Shown: one piece after another, positions 33,802 to 43,625 of the stretch
Numbering within the stretch: the stretch's first letter is position 1
Layout of the letters: each line of letters starts with the position of its first letter
NCBI RefSeq assembly: GCF_003116815.1
Contig: NZ_QDKQ01000023.1
Location: forward strand, 96,524 to 160,523
From: Caulobacter endophyticus
GTDB lineage: Bacteria > Pseudomonadota > Alphaproteobacteria > Caulobacterales > Caulobacteraceae
Direction of reading: 5' to 3'
DNA length: 64,000 bases
Position numbers and translations under genes: made by a program
Notes under the pieces: model-generated
Told to the model about the DNA's origin: nothing
The model's database searches: none
What the model saw: only the letters and a program-made list of their open reading frames with translations

Positions 33802-34305
33802 CTGCTGCGTTTCGCCTTCTTCGCCGCCGCCGCGGCCTCCCTCCTGCCGGCGAGCGCCGCCCAGGCCGACACGCCCGCCGTCTCGCAGGTCGAGGTGATC
33901 ATCGGCCCCGACCTCGCCGCCAAGGTCGACAAGCTGGGCCAGCGCGAGTTCGACTACCTGGCGCGCGACCTCAAGCGGACCGTCGAACGTCGGCTGAAGC
34001 GATCCGGCGGATTGACCGCCTCGGGCGGCCGCCTGCGGCTGGTGATCGACGACGCCGTGCCCAACCGCCCCACGCCCCTGCAGCTGACCAGCAAGCCCGG
34101 CCTGTCGATGGAAAGCTTCGGCAACGGCGGGGCGCGGATCTCGGGCGAGTACGTGTCGGCCGACGGCGCCAGCACGCCGATCCGCTATCGCTGGTACGAG
34201 ACCGACGTCTGGCAGGCCCAGTACGCGGCCACCTGGAGCGACGCCAGCCTCGCCTTCGACCAACTGGCCCGCCGCATCAAGGACGGCCAGTTCGTCAAGG
34301 ACTGA
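33802..34305 (+). CDS. Secreted protein of unknown function with a likely CTG start
   Basis: About 167 residues if translation begins at the CTG at 33802. The reading frame has no ATG, GTG or TTG anywhere in the stretch after the nhaA stop that could give the signal peptide. AGGAG at 33789-33793 lies eight bases before CTG CTG CGT, and what follows is a good signal peptide (LRFAFFAAAAASLLPASAAQA). The mature part has QVEVIIGPDLAAKVDKLGQRE, RLRLVIDDAVPN and a C-terminal ISGEYVSADG-YRWYETD region, resembling small periplasmic proteins of unknown function. I do not recognise the family. It follows nhaA by 29 bases. Confidence 0.7.
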   Translation: MLRFAFFAAAAASLLPASAAQADTPAVSQVEVIIGPDLAAKVDKLGQREFDYLARDLKRTVERRLKRSGGLTASGGRLRLVIDDAVPNRPTPLQLTSKPGLSMESFGNGGARISGEYVSADGASTPIRYRWYETDVWQAQYAATWSDASLAFDQLARRIKDGQFVKD

Positions 34306-34355
34306 ACGGCGGTCGCTTGCCAGAACCCTCGACGCAGCGTCTGATCGCCGTTCAG
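34302..34355. repeat. Long inverted repeat after the secreted protein gene
   Basis: CTGAACGGCGGTC (34302-34314) and GATCGCCGTTCAG (34343-34355) pair with one G-T pair. The left arm begins 4 bases before the end of the upstream gene. The loop of 28 bases is long and no clear T-run follows, so a processing or stability role is as likely as termination. Confidence 0.4.
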
Positions 34356-34391
34356 TAAAAGGAGCGGCAGACGCTCCTCGGGGAGTGGAAC

Positions 34392-35789
34392 ATGGCCGCC
34401 GAGCCGCGACGATCCAACGCCGTCCTGGCGGCCTACGCCTCGCCGACCCTGCCGCTGGCCGGGCTTGGCCTGCCGCTCGTGGTCTATCTGCCCGAATACT
34501 ATGTCAGCGAGCTTGGCCTCTCGCTGTCGGTGGTCGGCATGGCCTTCCTGCTGGTGCGGCTGGCCGACATCATCCTGGACCCGATCCTGGGCGGCCTGAT
34601 GGACCGCACCCGCAGCAAGTGGGGCCGTTTCCGCCCATGGCTGGCCGCCAGCGTGCCGCTGCTGATGGCCGCGTCCTACGCGCTGTTCATGGCCAAGCCC
34701 GGCATCGGCCCGGTGTTCCTGTGGGCATGGCTGATCGTCGTCTACATCGGCTTCTCGATGGCGGTGCTGGCCCAGACGGCCTGGGGAGCGGTGCTGTCGC
34801 CCGACTACCAGCAGAGATCGCGCATCTACGGCTTCTGGAGCGCCGGCAACGTGGTCGGCATGATCCTGGTGCTGCTGCTGCCGCCTTTGGTGGCCTTCGC
34901 CTTCAAGGGCGACCACGCCGCCGGCGTGCAGGCCATGGGCTGGTTCATCATCGTGCTGATGCCGCTGACCGCCCTGCTGGCCGGCGTCGTCGTGGGCGAG
35001 CCGGCCGCGCCGGCCCAGCGCCACGAAGCGGGCCTCAAGCAGTATCTGGGCCTTCTGAAGAGCCCGACGGTCCAGAAGCTGCTGGCGGCCGACCTGCTGA
35101 TGGGCTTGGCGCCCGGCATCGGCGGGGCGCTGTTCTTCTTCTTCTTCGAGCGCATCAAGGGCATCCCCAAGGATCAGGCGGGCATCCTGCTGCTGGTCTA
35201 TTTCGTCGCCGCCCTGGCCGGCGCGCCGCTGTGGCCGTGGATCGCCAAGACCATGGGCAAGCACACCTCGCTGGCGATCGCCGGGATCATGTACGCGGTG
35301 TTCCAGGTCGCCGCGGTGATCACCCCCAACGGCGTCAACGCCTATGGCGTCGCGGTGCTGGTGCTGGCCGGCCTGCCCTATTCGGCGGCCCCGCTGCTGG
35401 TGCGCTCGATGATGGCCGACATCGGCGACGAGGAGCGGCTGAACACGGGCGTCGACCGCACCGGCCTGCTCTACGCCATCGTCAACGGCACGGTGAAGCT
35501 GGGCTTCGCCCTGGCCATCGGCGTCTTCCTGGTGCTGGAAAAGCTGGGCTTCGACCCGAAGATCCCCAGCGCCCAAGGCGACACCGCCCTGATCGTGCTC
35601 TACACGGCGGTCCCGGCCGCGCTGGGCGTGCTGGTCTCGGTCATCATCGTGCGCTATCCGCTGGACGCCAAGCGCCACGCCGAGATCCGCGCCCAACTGG
35701 ACGCGCGCGACGCGGCCGAAGCCAACGCCCAGACGAGCCCGCATGACCGCCTCCCCGACCCCAGCCCCGCGCCCTCTGCAGCCCAGTGA
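34392..35789 (+). CDS. MFS glycoside-pentoside-hexuronide (GPH)-type sugar symporter
   Basis: 465 residues, twelve membrane spans. The N-terminal part has LADIILDPILGGLMDRTRSKWGRFRPWLA (read in parts), the GPH/MelB signature with the Asp and Arg residues of the A-loop, and the central loop is short. Others are QTAWGAVLSPDYQQRSRIYGFWSAGN and later a typical C-terminal half with DRTGLLYAIVNGTVKLGFAL. It would import a glycoside or hexuronide, possibly with Na+. No matching glycosidase gene is near. The start at 34392 has GGGGAG upstream. Its 3' end overlaps the mazG start by 47 bases in another frame. Confidence 0.9.
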   Translation: MAAEPRRSNAVLAAYASPTLPLAGLGLPLVVYLPEYYVSELGLSLSVVGMAFLLVRLADIILDPILGGLMDRTRSKWGRFRPWLAASVPLLMAASYALFMAKPGIGPVFLWAWLIVVYIGFSMAVLAQTAWGAVLSPDYQQRSRIYGFWSAGNVVGMILVLLLPPLVAFAFKGDHAAGVQAMGWFIIVLMPLTALLAGVVVGEPAAPAQRHEAGLKQYLGLLKSPTVQKLLAADLLMGLAPGIGGALFFFFFERIKGIPKDQAGILLLVYFVAALAGAPLWPWIAKTMGKHTSLAIAGIMYAVFQVAAVITPNGVNAYGVAVLVLAGLPYSAAPLLVRSMMADIGDEERLNTGVDRTGLLYAIVNGTVKLGFALAIGVFLVLEKLGFDPKIPSAQGDTALIVLYTAVPAALGVLVSVIIVRYPLDAKRHAEIRAQLDARDAAEANAQTSPHDRLPDPSPAPSAAQ

Positions 35790-36573
35790 GGAGCATCCGC
35801 TCTTCACCCTCGTCGAGATCATGGCTCGCCTGCGCGATCCGCGGGACGGCTGTCCGTGGGACATCGAGCAGACCTTCGCCACGATCGCCCCCTACACGAT
35901 CGAGGAGGCCTACGAGGTCGCCGACGCCATCGAGCGGAACGACCTTTCGGACCTGAAGGAGGAGTTGGGCGACCTGCTGCTGCAGGTCGTGTTCCATTCG
36001 CGGATGGCGCAGGAGCAAGGCGCGTTCAGCCTGGCCGACGTGGCCCAGTCGATCTCCGACAAGATGATCCGCCGGCATCCGCACGTCTTCGGCGACCACG
36101 CCTATGACGATCTGGCCGACCAGAAGGCCGGCTGGGAAGAGCTGAAGGCCCAGGAGCGCAAGGCCAAGAAGAAGGGCGGCGTGCTGGACGACGTGCCGGC
36201 GGGCCTGCCCGCCCTGACCCGCGCCGTGAAGCTGACCAAGCGGGCCGCGCGCGTCGGCTTCGACTGGCCCTCGACCGATGAGGTCCTGGCCAAGCTGGCC
36301 GAAGAAGTGGCCGAGCTGCAGGTCGAGATCGACGCCGGCGACCAGGCCAAGGCCCGCGAGGAGCTGGGCGACATCCTTTTCGTCTGCGCCAACCTGGCCC
36401 GCAAGCTCGACGTCGAGCCCGAGGACGCCCTGCGCGCCACCAACGCCAAGTTCGCCCGCCGCTTCGCCTTCATCGAGGCCGAGCTGGCCAAGGACGGCCG
36501 CACGCCCGACCAGTCCGACCTGGCCGAGATGGACGCCCTGTGGGACGCAGCCAAGGCTGCCGAAAGGAAGTAG
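35743..36573 (+). CDS. mazG: Nucleoside triphosphate pyrophosphohydrolase MazG
   Basis: 276 residues with two MazG modules. The first has LRDPRDGCPWDIEQTFATIAPYTIEEAYEVADAI (read in parts) and LKEELGDLLLQVVFHS; the second has LAEEVAELQVEIDAGDQAKAREELGDILFVCANLARKL (read in parts). The EExxE and ExxD metal-binding patterns are intact in both. It hydrolyses NTPs, including damaged ones, to NMP and pyrophosphate. The start at 35743 lies inside the upstream transporter gene, giving a 47-base overlap; in-frame GTG or later ATG alternatives would cut into the family core. It is convergent with the suf operon. Confidence 0.95.
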   Translation: MTASPTPAPRPLQPSEEHPLFTLVEIMARLRDPRDGCPWDIEQTFATIAPYTIEEAYEVADAIERNDLSDLKEELGDLLLQVVFHSRMAQEQGAFSLADVAQSISDKMIRRHPHVFGDHAYDDLADQKAGWEELKAQERKAKKKGGVLDDVPAGLPALTRAVKLTKRAARVGFDWPSTDEVLAKLAEEVAELQVEIDAGDQAKAREELGDILFVCANLARKLDVEPEDALRATNAKFARRFAFIEAELAKDGRTPDQSDLAEMDALWDAAKAAERK

Positions 36574-36586
36574 TCAGGTGAGGCGG

Positions 36587-36612
36587 CTGGAGCGCGTACT
36601 GGCGCGCTCCAG
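36587..36612. terminator. Bidirectional hairpin between mazG and sufA
   Basis: CTGGAGCGCG (36587-36596) and CGCGCTCCAG (36603-36612) make a perfect 10-bp stem with a 6-base loop, placed between the convergent mazG and sufA stops. There is no clear T-run on either side. Confidence 0.5.
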
Positions 36613-36615
36613 ATC

Positions 36616-37011
36616 CTAATCGTCCAGAGCCTCGGGGGCCGGCTGGATGGTCACGCTCTCGCCGCAGCCGCAGGCGTCGGTTTCATTCGGGTTATGGAAC
36701 ACGAACTTCGACGACAGCTTGGTGATCTCGTAGTCGATTTCGGTGCCGATCAGGAACAGCACGGCCTTCGGCTCGATCAGGATGGTGACGCCCTTGTCCT
36801 CGACGACCTCGTCGATGGGGCCCTTTTCCTTGGCGTATCCGAAGACGTATTCCTGGCCCGCGCAGCCGCCGTTCTTCACGCCCACGCGCAGGCCCGCATA
36901 GGGCTGGTCCGCGCGATCCATGATCTCCTTCACGCGCGCGGCGGCGGCGTCGGTCAGGGTGACGACCTTGGGACGCGGGCGGCGCGGACGGGGGCTGACG
37001 GCGGCTTCCAT
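36616..37011 (-). CDS. sufA: A-type iron-sulphur carrier protein (SufA/HesB family)
   Basis: 131 residues from the ATG at 37011 with a basic N-terminal extension of about 15 residues. The HesB-like core has GLRVGVKNGGCAGQEYVFGYA and the C-terminal NPNETDACGCGESV with the CGCG pair, giving the three conserved cysteines of A-type carriers. It receives clusters from SufBCD and passes them to targets. The gene is the last of the iscR-iscS-suf operon, after sufT (14-base gap). SufA and ErpA cannot be separated by sequence alone; the operon favours SufA. Confidence 0.92.
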   Translation of the reverse strand: MEAAVSPRPRRPRPKVVTLTDAAAARVKEIMDRADQPYAGLRVGVKNGGCAGQEYVFGYAKEKGPIDEVVEDKGVTILIEPKAVLFLIGTEIDYEITKLSSKFVFHNPNETDACGCGESVTIQPAPEALDD

Positions 37012-37025
37012 GGCGGGCTCCTGCC

Positions 37026-37376
37026 TTAGAACATGTTCAGCTGCAGCTTGGCCTCGTCGCTCATGCGCGAGGAGTCCCACGGCGGGTCGAAGGTCAGGTC
37101 GACATTGCACGACCGGATGCCCTCGATCTCCATGACCGCATCCTTGACCCAGCCCGGCATGTCGCCGGCCACCGGGCAACCCGGCGCGGTCAGGGTCATG
37201 TCGATGGCCACGTCCTTCTCGTCGCTGACGTCGACCTTGTAGATCAGGCCGAGCTCATAGATGTCGACCGGGATTTCAGGGTCGTACACCGTCTTCAGCT
37301 TCTCGATCAGCTGGTCGGTCAGGCGGTTCAGCTCGTCCTGGGACAGGGCCGTCGCGGCGGGGGCTTGGTCGGTCAT
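37026..37376 (-). CDS. sufT: SufT (DUF59/MIP18 family Fe-S assembly factor)
   Basis: 116 residues. The DUF59 core has LKTVYDPEIPVDIYELGLIY and MTLTAPGCPVAGDMPGWV, with the conserved Cys, and ends with VDLTFDPPWDSSRMSDEAKLQL (read in parts). SufT helps mature Fe-S proteins, especially when demand is high. It starts 4 bases after the sufS stop on the same strand and is followed by sufA, as in many alphaproteobacterial suf operons. Confidence 0.95.
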   Translation of the reverse strand: MTDQAPAATALSQDELNRLTDQLIEKLKTVYDPEIPVDIYELGLIYKVDVSDEKDVAIDMTLTAPGCPVAGDMPGWVKDAVMEIEGIRSCNVDLTFDPPWDSSRMSDEAKLQLNMF

Positions 37377-37380
37377 CGGC

Positions 37381-38601
37381 TCAACTGAAGAAGCTGCGGG
37401 CCTTGTCCAGCGCGTCCACGAACGCGTCGGCCTCGGCAGGCGTATTATATAGGGCGAAGGAAGCGCGAGCGCTCGACGTCACCCCGAACCTTTTCATCAG
37501 GGGCTCGGCGCAGTGCGTGCCGGCGCGCACGGCCACGCCGTAGCGGTCCAGCACCTGGGCCACGTCGTGGGCGTGGGCGCCCTCGACGACGAAGCTCATC
37601 ACCGCGCCCTTGCCCGGGGCCGTGCCCAGGATCCGCACGCCGTTGACGCCTTCCAGCCGGGCCGCGACCCGCTCGTAGAGGGCATGCTCATGGGCCAGGG
37701 CGGCGTCGCGGTCGATGGTGTTCAGCCATTCGATGGCCGCGCCCAGGCCGACGGCCTCCAGGATCGCTGGCGTGCCGGCCTCGAAGCGGTGCGGCGGATC
37801 GGCGTAGGTGATCTTGTCCAGAGAGACCGAGCCGATCATCTCGCCGCCGCCCTGGTACGGCGGCAGGGCCGCCAGGCGCTCGGCCTTGCCGTACAGCACG
37901 CCGATGCCGGTCGGGCCGTAGAGCTTGTGACCGCTGAAGACGTAGAAATCGACGCCCAGCGCCTTCACGTCGACCTTGGTGTGAACGACGCCCTGGCAGC
38001 CGTCGAGCAGCACCGGCGCGCCGGCGTCGTGGGCCAGGCGGATGATCGTGGCCACGTCGTTGACCGTGCCCAGCACGTTCGACATGTGGGTGACGGCGAC
38101 CATCCTGGTCTTTTCCGACAGCAGGCCCGCATAGGCCTCCATGTCGAGCCGGCCGTCGTCGAGCACCGGAATGAACTTCAGGACGACGCCGTAGCGCTCG
38201 CGCAGGAAGTGCCAGGGCACGATGTTGGCGTGGTGCTCCATCTCCGACAGCACGATCTCGTCGCCGGCCTTCAGGCTACGCCCGAAGGTGTCGGCCACCA
38301 GGTTCACCGCCTCGGTGGCGCTCTTGGTGTAGACGATCTCATTGACGTCGGCGCTGATGAAACGCGCGATGGTTTCGCGAGCCTTTTCATAGGCTTCTGT
38401 CGTTTCGTTGGCGAGCGTGTGCAGGCCGCGGTGGACGTTGGCGTAGCTGGTCCGCGCCAGGCCGGTCATGGCGTCCAGCACCACGTCGGGCTTCTGGGCG
38501 CTGGCGGCGCTGTCCAGATAGATCAGCGGCTTGCCATGCACCGTCCGCGACAGGATCGGGAACTGGGCGCGGATCGCGTCGAGGTCGAACATCAGGCTCA
38601 T
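37381..38601 (-). CDS. sufS: SufS cysteine desulfurase (group II)
   Basis: 406 residues from the ATG at 38601, which overlaps the sufD stop by four bases. It is a class V aminotransferase-fold enzyme: IYLDSAASAQKPDVVLDAM, ATEAVNLVADTFG, SGHKLYGPTGIGVLYG with the PLP lysine, and RAGTHCAEPLM with the active-site Cys that carries the persulphide in the short SufS-type loop. It takes sulphur from cysteine for SufBCD; SufE or SufU is not encoded here. It is distinct from the IscS-type desulfurase gene at the head of the same operon. Confidence 0.96.
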   Translation of the reverse strand: MSLMFDLDAIRAQFPILSRTVHGKPLIYLDSAASAQKPDVVLDAMTGLARTSYANVHRGLHTLANETTEAYEKARETIARFISADVNEIVYTKSATEAVNLVADTFGRSLKAGDEIVLSEMEHHANIVPWHFLRERYGVVLKFIPVLDDGRLDMEAYAGLLSEKTRMVAVTHMSNVLGTVNDVATIIRLAHDAGAPVLLDGCQGVVHTKVDVKALGVDFYVFSGHKLYGPTGIGVLYGKAERLAALPPYQGGGEMIGSVSLDKITYADPPHRFEAGTPAILEAVGLGAAIEWLNTIDRDAALAHEHALYERVAARLEGVNGVRILGTAPGKGAVMSFVVEGAHAHDVAQVLDRYGVAVRAGTHCAEPLMKRFGVTSSARASFALYNTPAEADAFVDALDKARSFFS

Positions 38602-39623
38602 TCGCCGCGTCCCAGCTGCCTGGCGACCCAGGCGGCGGCGATTTCGCGGGCGCCGTCGTGCTCGATGCGCTCGACCACCTCGCCGACGAAGGCCTCCGTC
38701 AGCATGGAGCGAGCCTCCAGTTCGGGAATGCCGCGCTGGCGGGCGTAGAACACGGCCTCCTCGTCTAGCGCGCCGATGGTGTTGCCATGGGCGCAGGAGA
38801 CGTCGTCGGCGAAGATCAAGAGTTCCGGCTTGGCGTCGATCTCGGCCTTGTCCGACAGGATCAGGGCATGGTGGCCCATGCGCGCGTCGGTCTGGTCGGC
38901 GCCTTCGGCGACGATGATGCGGCCCTGGAACACGCCGCGGGCCTGGTCCGCGACCATGCCCTTGGTCAGCTGGCTGGTGACGCCGTCGACCCCGCCGTGG
39001 GTGACCACGGTGGTCTGGTCGGCGTGGCGCTGGGCGCTGAGCAGATAGATCCCGTCGAGACGCACATTGGCGTGGGCGCCGGGGTGGGCGACCTGGGTCT
39101 CGATCCGCTGGCGACGCGCGCCGCCGGTCAGGACGGTCTGGTTGAAGATCGCGCCAGCGGCGAGGTCGACACGGGCGGTGACCACGTTGACGGCCTCGGC
39201 GTCGTCCTCGACCAGCACGATGCGGGTCAGGCTCGCGCCCTCGCCCACCGCGATGTCGAGCGCGACGTCGGTGACATAGGCCCCCGCGCGACCCTCGTGG
39301 CTTTCCAGCAGGATCAGGCTGGCGCCCGGCTCGACCACCAGGGCGTAGGACGCGCCCTGCGAAGCCTTGTCGGTCGCCGCGACGAAGCGCAGGCCCATGA
39401 CCTGGCCCTGCCCGCTGGTGGCCACATGGCGGCCGTTTACGAACAGGATCTCGCCGTCGGTCAGGTTCGCGAACGGACCGGCCGGAACCTCGCCGTCGAA
39501 CTTGGGCGCAGGCTCAGGCAGAGCGCGGATCAGGCCGCGCAGGTCGGTCCAGCGCCAGTCCTCGTCGCGGCGCGACGGCAGCGCGGTGACATCGCCGGTC
39601 TTGAGAGCGGTGGCCAGGCTCAT
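38598..39623 (-). CDS. sufD: SufD, Fe-S cluster scaffold subunit
   Basis: 341 residues, shorter than the about 420 of E. coli SufD, as is usual in alphaproteobacteria. The C-terminal beta-helix region is typical: GVFQGRIIVAEGADQTDARMGHHALILSDKAEIDAKPELLIFADDVSCAHGNTIGALDEEAVFYARQRGI (positions about 225-290, read in short parts), including the conserved ISAHG-type CAHG motif. It works with SufB and SufC as the scaffold. Its stop overlaps the sufS start, and its start at 39623 overlaps the last base of sufC. Confidence 0.95.
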   Translation of the reverse strand: MSLATALKTGDVTALPSRRDEDWRWTDLRGLIRALPEPAPKFDGEVPAGPFANLTDGEILFVNGRHVATSGQGQVMGLRFVAATDKASQGASYALVVEPGASLILLESHEGRAGAYVTDVALDIAVGEGASLTRIVLVEDDAEAVNVVTARVDLAAGAIFNQTVLTGGARRQRIETQVAHPGAHANVRLDGIYLLSAQRHADQTTVVTHGGVDGVTSQLTKGMVADQARGVFQGRIIVAEGADQTDARMGHHALILSDKAEIDAKPELLIFADDVSCAHGNTIGALDEEAVFYARQRGIPELEARSMLTEAFVGEVVERIEHDGAREIAAAWVARQLGRGE

Positions 39624-40372
39624 CAGGCGGCGGCCCCGACGTACTTGTCGTAGCCCTCGGCTTCCAGCTGCAGGGCCAGCTCCGGACCGCCCGAGGCGAC
39701 GATGCGGCCGGCGGCCAGCACGTGCACGCGGTCGGGTTTGATGTAGTCGAGCAGGCGCTGGTAGTGCGTGATCACCAGCATGCCGCGCTCGGGCGAGCGC
39801 AAAGCGTTTACGCCTTCGGAGACGATCTTGAGGGCGTCGATGTCGAGGCCCGAGTCCGTCTCGTCAAGGATCAGGAACTTCGGCGACAGCATCGCCATCT
39901 GGAAGATTTCCATCCGCTTCTTCTCGCCGCCCGAGAAGCCAACGTTCAGGCCGCGCTTAAGCATCTCGAAGTCGATCTTCAAAGAGGCGGCCTTTTCCTT
40001 GGCCAGCTTCAGGAAGGCCGGAGCGGCGATCTCGTCCTCGCCGCGGGCGCGGCGCTGGGCGTTCACGGCGGTGCGGATGAAGGTCAGGGCCGGCACGCCG
40101 GGGATCTCCAGCGGATACTGGAACGACAGGAATACGCCCTTGGCGGCCCGCTCGTTGGGCTCCAGCTCCAGCAGGTCCTCGCCGTTGAGGCTCGCCGAGC
40201 CTTCGGTCACGTCATAGCCGCCGCGGCCGCTCAGCACGTAGGACAGCGTCGACTTGCCGGCGCCGTTCGGACCCATGATGGCATGCACCTCGCCCGCTGG
40301 CACCTCGAGCGTGACGCCCTTCAGGATCGGCTTGTCTTCGACGCGGGCGTGGAGGTTGTTGATCGAAAGCAT
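39623..40372 (-). CDS. sufC: SufC, ATPase of the Fe-S scaffold
   Basis: 249 residues, the normal size. It is an ABC ATPase with Walker A GPNGAGKSTLSYVLSG, the signature FSGGEKKRMEI, Walker B FLILDETDSGLDIDAL and the H-loop VITHYQRLL. It binds SufB and SufD and drives a conformational change that allows cluster assembly. It has no membrane domain partner, as expected. The sufB stop is immediately upstream (adjacent bases). Confidence 0.98.
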   Translation of the reverse strand: MLSINNLHARVEDKPILKGVTLEVPAGEVHAIMGPNGAGKSTLSYVLSGRGGYDVTEGSASLNGEDLLELEPNERAAKGVFLSFQYPLEIPGVPALTFIRTAVNAQRRARGEDEIAAPAFLKLAKEKAASLKIDFEMLKRGLNVGFSGGEKKRMEIFQMAMLSPKFLILDETDSGLDIDALKIVSEGVNALRSPERGMLVITHYQRLLDYIKPDRVHVLAAGRIVASGGPELALQLEAEGYDKYVGAAA

Positions 40373-41841
<1,469 letters not shown>

Positions 41842-41842
<1 letters not shown>

Positions 41843-42981
41843 CAAGCCACCTCCCGGCGTCGTGCGCCGATACGCTTCCAGGCGGCGAGCCAGGCGTCGC
41901 CGCACACAATCCAATCCGCTTCCGTGCTCGCCCAACCGCCGCTGACGCGCAGCGCGAACGGGGCGAGATCGGAACGGCCCATGGCCTCGACCACGCGACT
42001 GGCCTTGACCTTGCCCGACGAGCAGGCGCTGCCGGCGCTGACCATCACCCCGGCGAGATCCAGGTTCATGACCTGGACCTGCGAGGCGAAGCCCTCGGCG
42101 GCCAGACAAAGGGTTTGAGGCAGGCGACCAGCGCCCTCCCCGAGCACCACGCCGCCAGCGTCCCTGACCCGCTGGGCCAAGGCGTCGCGCCAAATGCCCT
42201 GATCGGCCGCCTGGGGCAAGTCCCGCAGGGCCGCCGCAGCCGCCGCGCCGAAGCCGGAAATCCCGGCGACGTTCTCGGTGCCCGCACGGCGGCCACGCTC
42301 CTGGCCGCCGCCGTGCTGGCGACGCACCACATTGGCACGCGTGCCGGCCACCAGAGCGCCGACGCCCTGCGGCCCGCCGATCTTGTGGGCAGACAGCGCC
42401 AGGGTGTCGGCGCCGAGGGCCGAGAAATCGATGGCGATCTTGCCGGCCGCCTGCACGGCGTCGACATGCAGCAGGCCGTCGGCCGCGCGCACGATCGCCG
42501 AAGCCTCCGCCACCGGCTGGATGACGCCCGTCTCGTTGTTGGCCAGCATCAGGCAGACCAGCGTCCGGTCCTCGCCCGCCAGCATCTCGGGAAGACTGGA
42601 AAGGTCGGCCACGCCCTGCGTGTCGACCGGCAGCACGGCGACGGGCAGACCGCTGGCGGCGGCGGCGGTCTCGGCCACGGCGTCATGCTCGATGGCGCTG
42701 ACCACCAGGCGCTTTACGCCGGAAGCAACCGCGCTCTCGATGGCGAGCGCGTTGGCCTCGGTGCCGCCGCTGACGAAGGTGACCGAACCGGCGACCACCC
42801 CGACCAGCTCGCCCACCTGCCTGCGGGCGGTCTCGACCACGTCACGGGCGGCGCGGCCGGCCGCGTGCACCGAGCTGGGATTGCCGGCCTGCTCGAAGGC
42901 GCGCAGCACGGCTTCACGCGCCTCGGGACGGATCGGGGCGGTGGCGTTGTAGTCCAGATAGATGGCGGGCTTGCTGGTCAC
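41842..42981 (-). CDS. iscS: Cysteine desulfurase, IscS/NifS type (group I)
   Basis: 379 residues from the GTG at 42981. The sequence [20 protein letters not shown] opens the class V fold, and [17 protein letters not shown] carries the PLP lysine. [21 protein letters not shown] and [21 protein letters not shown], with the active-site Cys on the longer loop, place it in the IscS/NifS group. It lies between iscR and sufB and overlaps both: the start overlaps the iscR stop by 4 bases (42978-42981) and the stop overlaps the sufB ATG by one base. Operon order iscR-iscS-sufBCD-sufS is common in alphaproteobacteria, so two desulfurases feed one scaffold. Confidence 0.93.
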
Positions 42982-43430
42982 GCCGCGGCCTTCGCCTCCG
43001 GACGCAGGCGCCCTTCCAGCACGTCGGCGATGGTCACCGAGGCCAGGTACGAATGGATCTGACGGCCCATTTCCTCCCACAGGTCGTGGGTCAGGCACTT
43101 GGCCCCGCCGGCCATGCAGCCTTTGTGACCGCTCTTGCCGACGCCGCAGCGCGTGGCGCGCAGGGGTTCGTCCACGGCCATGACGATGTCGGAGATGCGG
43201 GTGGCGCGAGCCTCGGCGGCCAGGCGATAGCCGCCGCCGGGTCCGCGGGCGCTGACCACCAGGCCTTTTCGGCGCAGGCGGGCGAAAAGCTGTTCGAGAT
43301 AGGAAAGCGAGATCTGCTGGCGGGCGGCGATCTCGGCCAGGGCCACCGCGCGGCCCTCCGCCTCGCCCTGCTTGCGGGCGAGGTCGGTCATGGCCATCAC
43401 GGCGTAACGTCCCTTCGTGCTCAGGCGCAT
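42978..43430 (-). CDS. iscR: Rrf2 family Fe-S-sensing regulator IscR
   Basis: 150 residues with a winged helix-turn-helix (RLSTKGRYAVMAMTDLA, AEIAARQQISLSYLEQLFARLRRKGLV read in parts) and the three cluster cysteines in RCGVGKSGHKGC and KCLTHDLWEEM, spaced C-x8-C-x5-C. When cluster supply is adequate the holo form would repress this operon, as in E. coli; the same arrangement is inferred here. It is the first gene of the Fe-S operon, with AAGGGAG before its ATG at 43430. The upstream spacer to 43625 contains no gene; I cannot identify an IscR site with confidence. Confidence 0.93.
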   Translation of the reverse strand: MRLSTKGRYAVMAMTDLARKQGEAEGRAVALAEIAARQQISLSYLEQLFARLRRKGLVVSARGPGGGYRLAAEARATRISDIVMAVDEPLRATRCGVGKSGHKGCMAGGAKCLTHDLWEEMGRQIHSYLASVTIADVLEGRLRPEAKAAA

Positions 43431-43625
43431 CCCGCGCTCTCCCTTGCAGATTCCCCGCGCAACCGCATTTGCGTATGCTACAAGCCGCGACTTCGCGCCG
43501 CGCCCGGCAAGGGCGCTTCGCGCGATGCGGATTTAGGAAGACCAAGCGCGGCGGTCAAGTATTCCATGCGCCCTTTGCGGCGAATGGCCTGGCCCCCGAC
43601 GCCCCAACTCGTGACGGGGATATGA

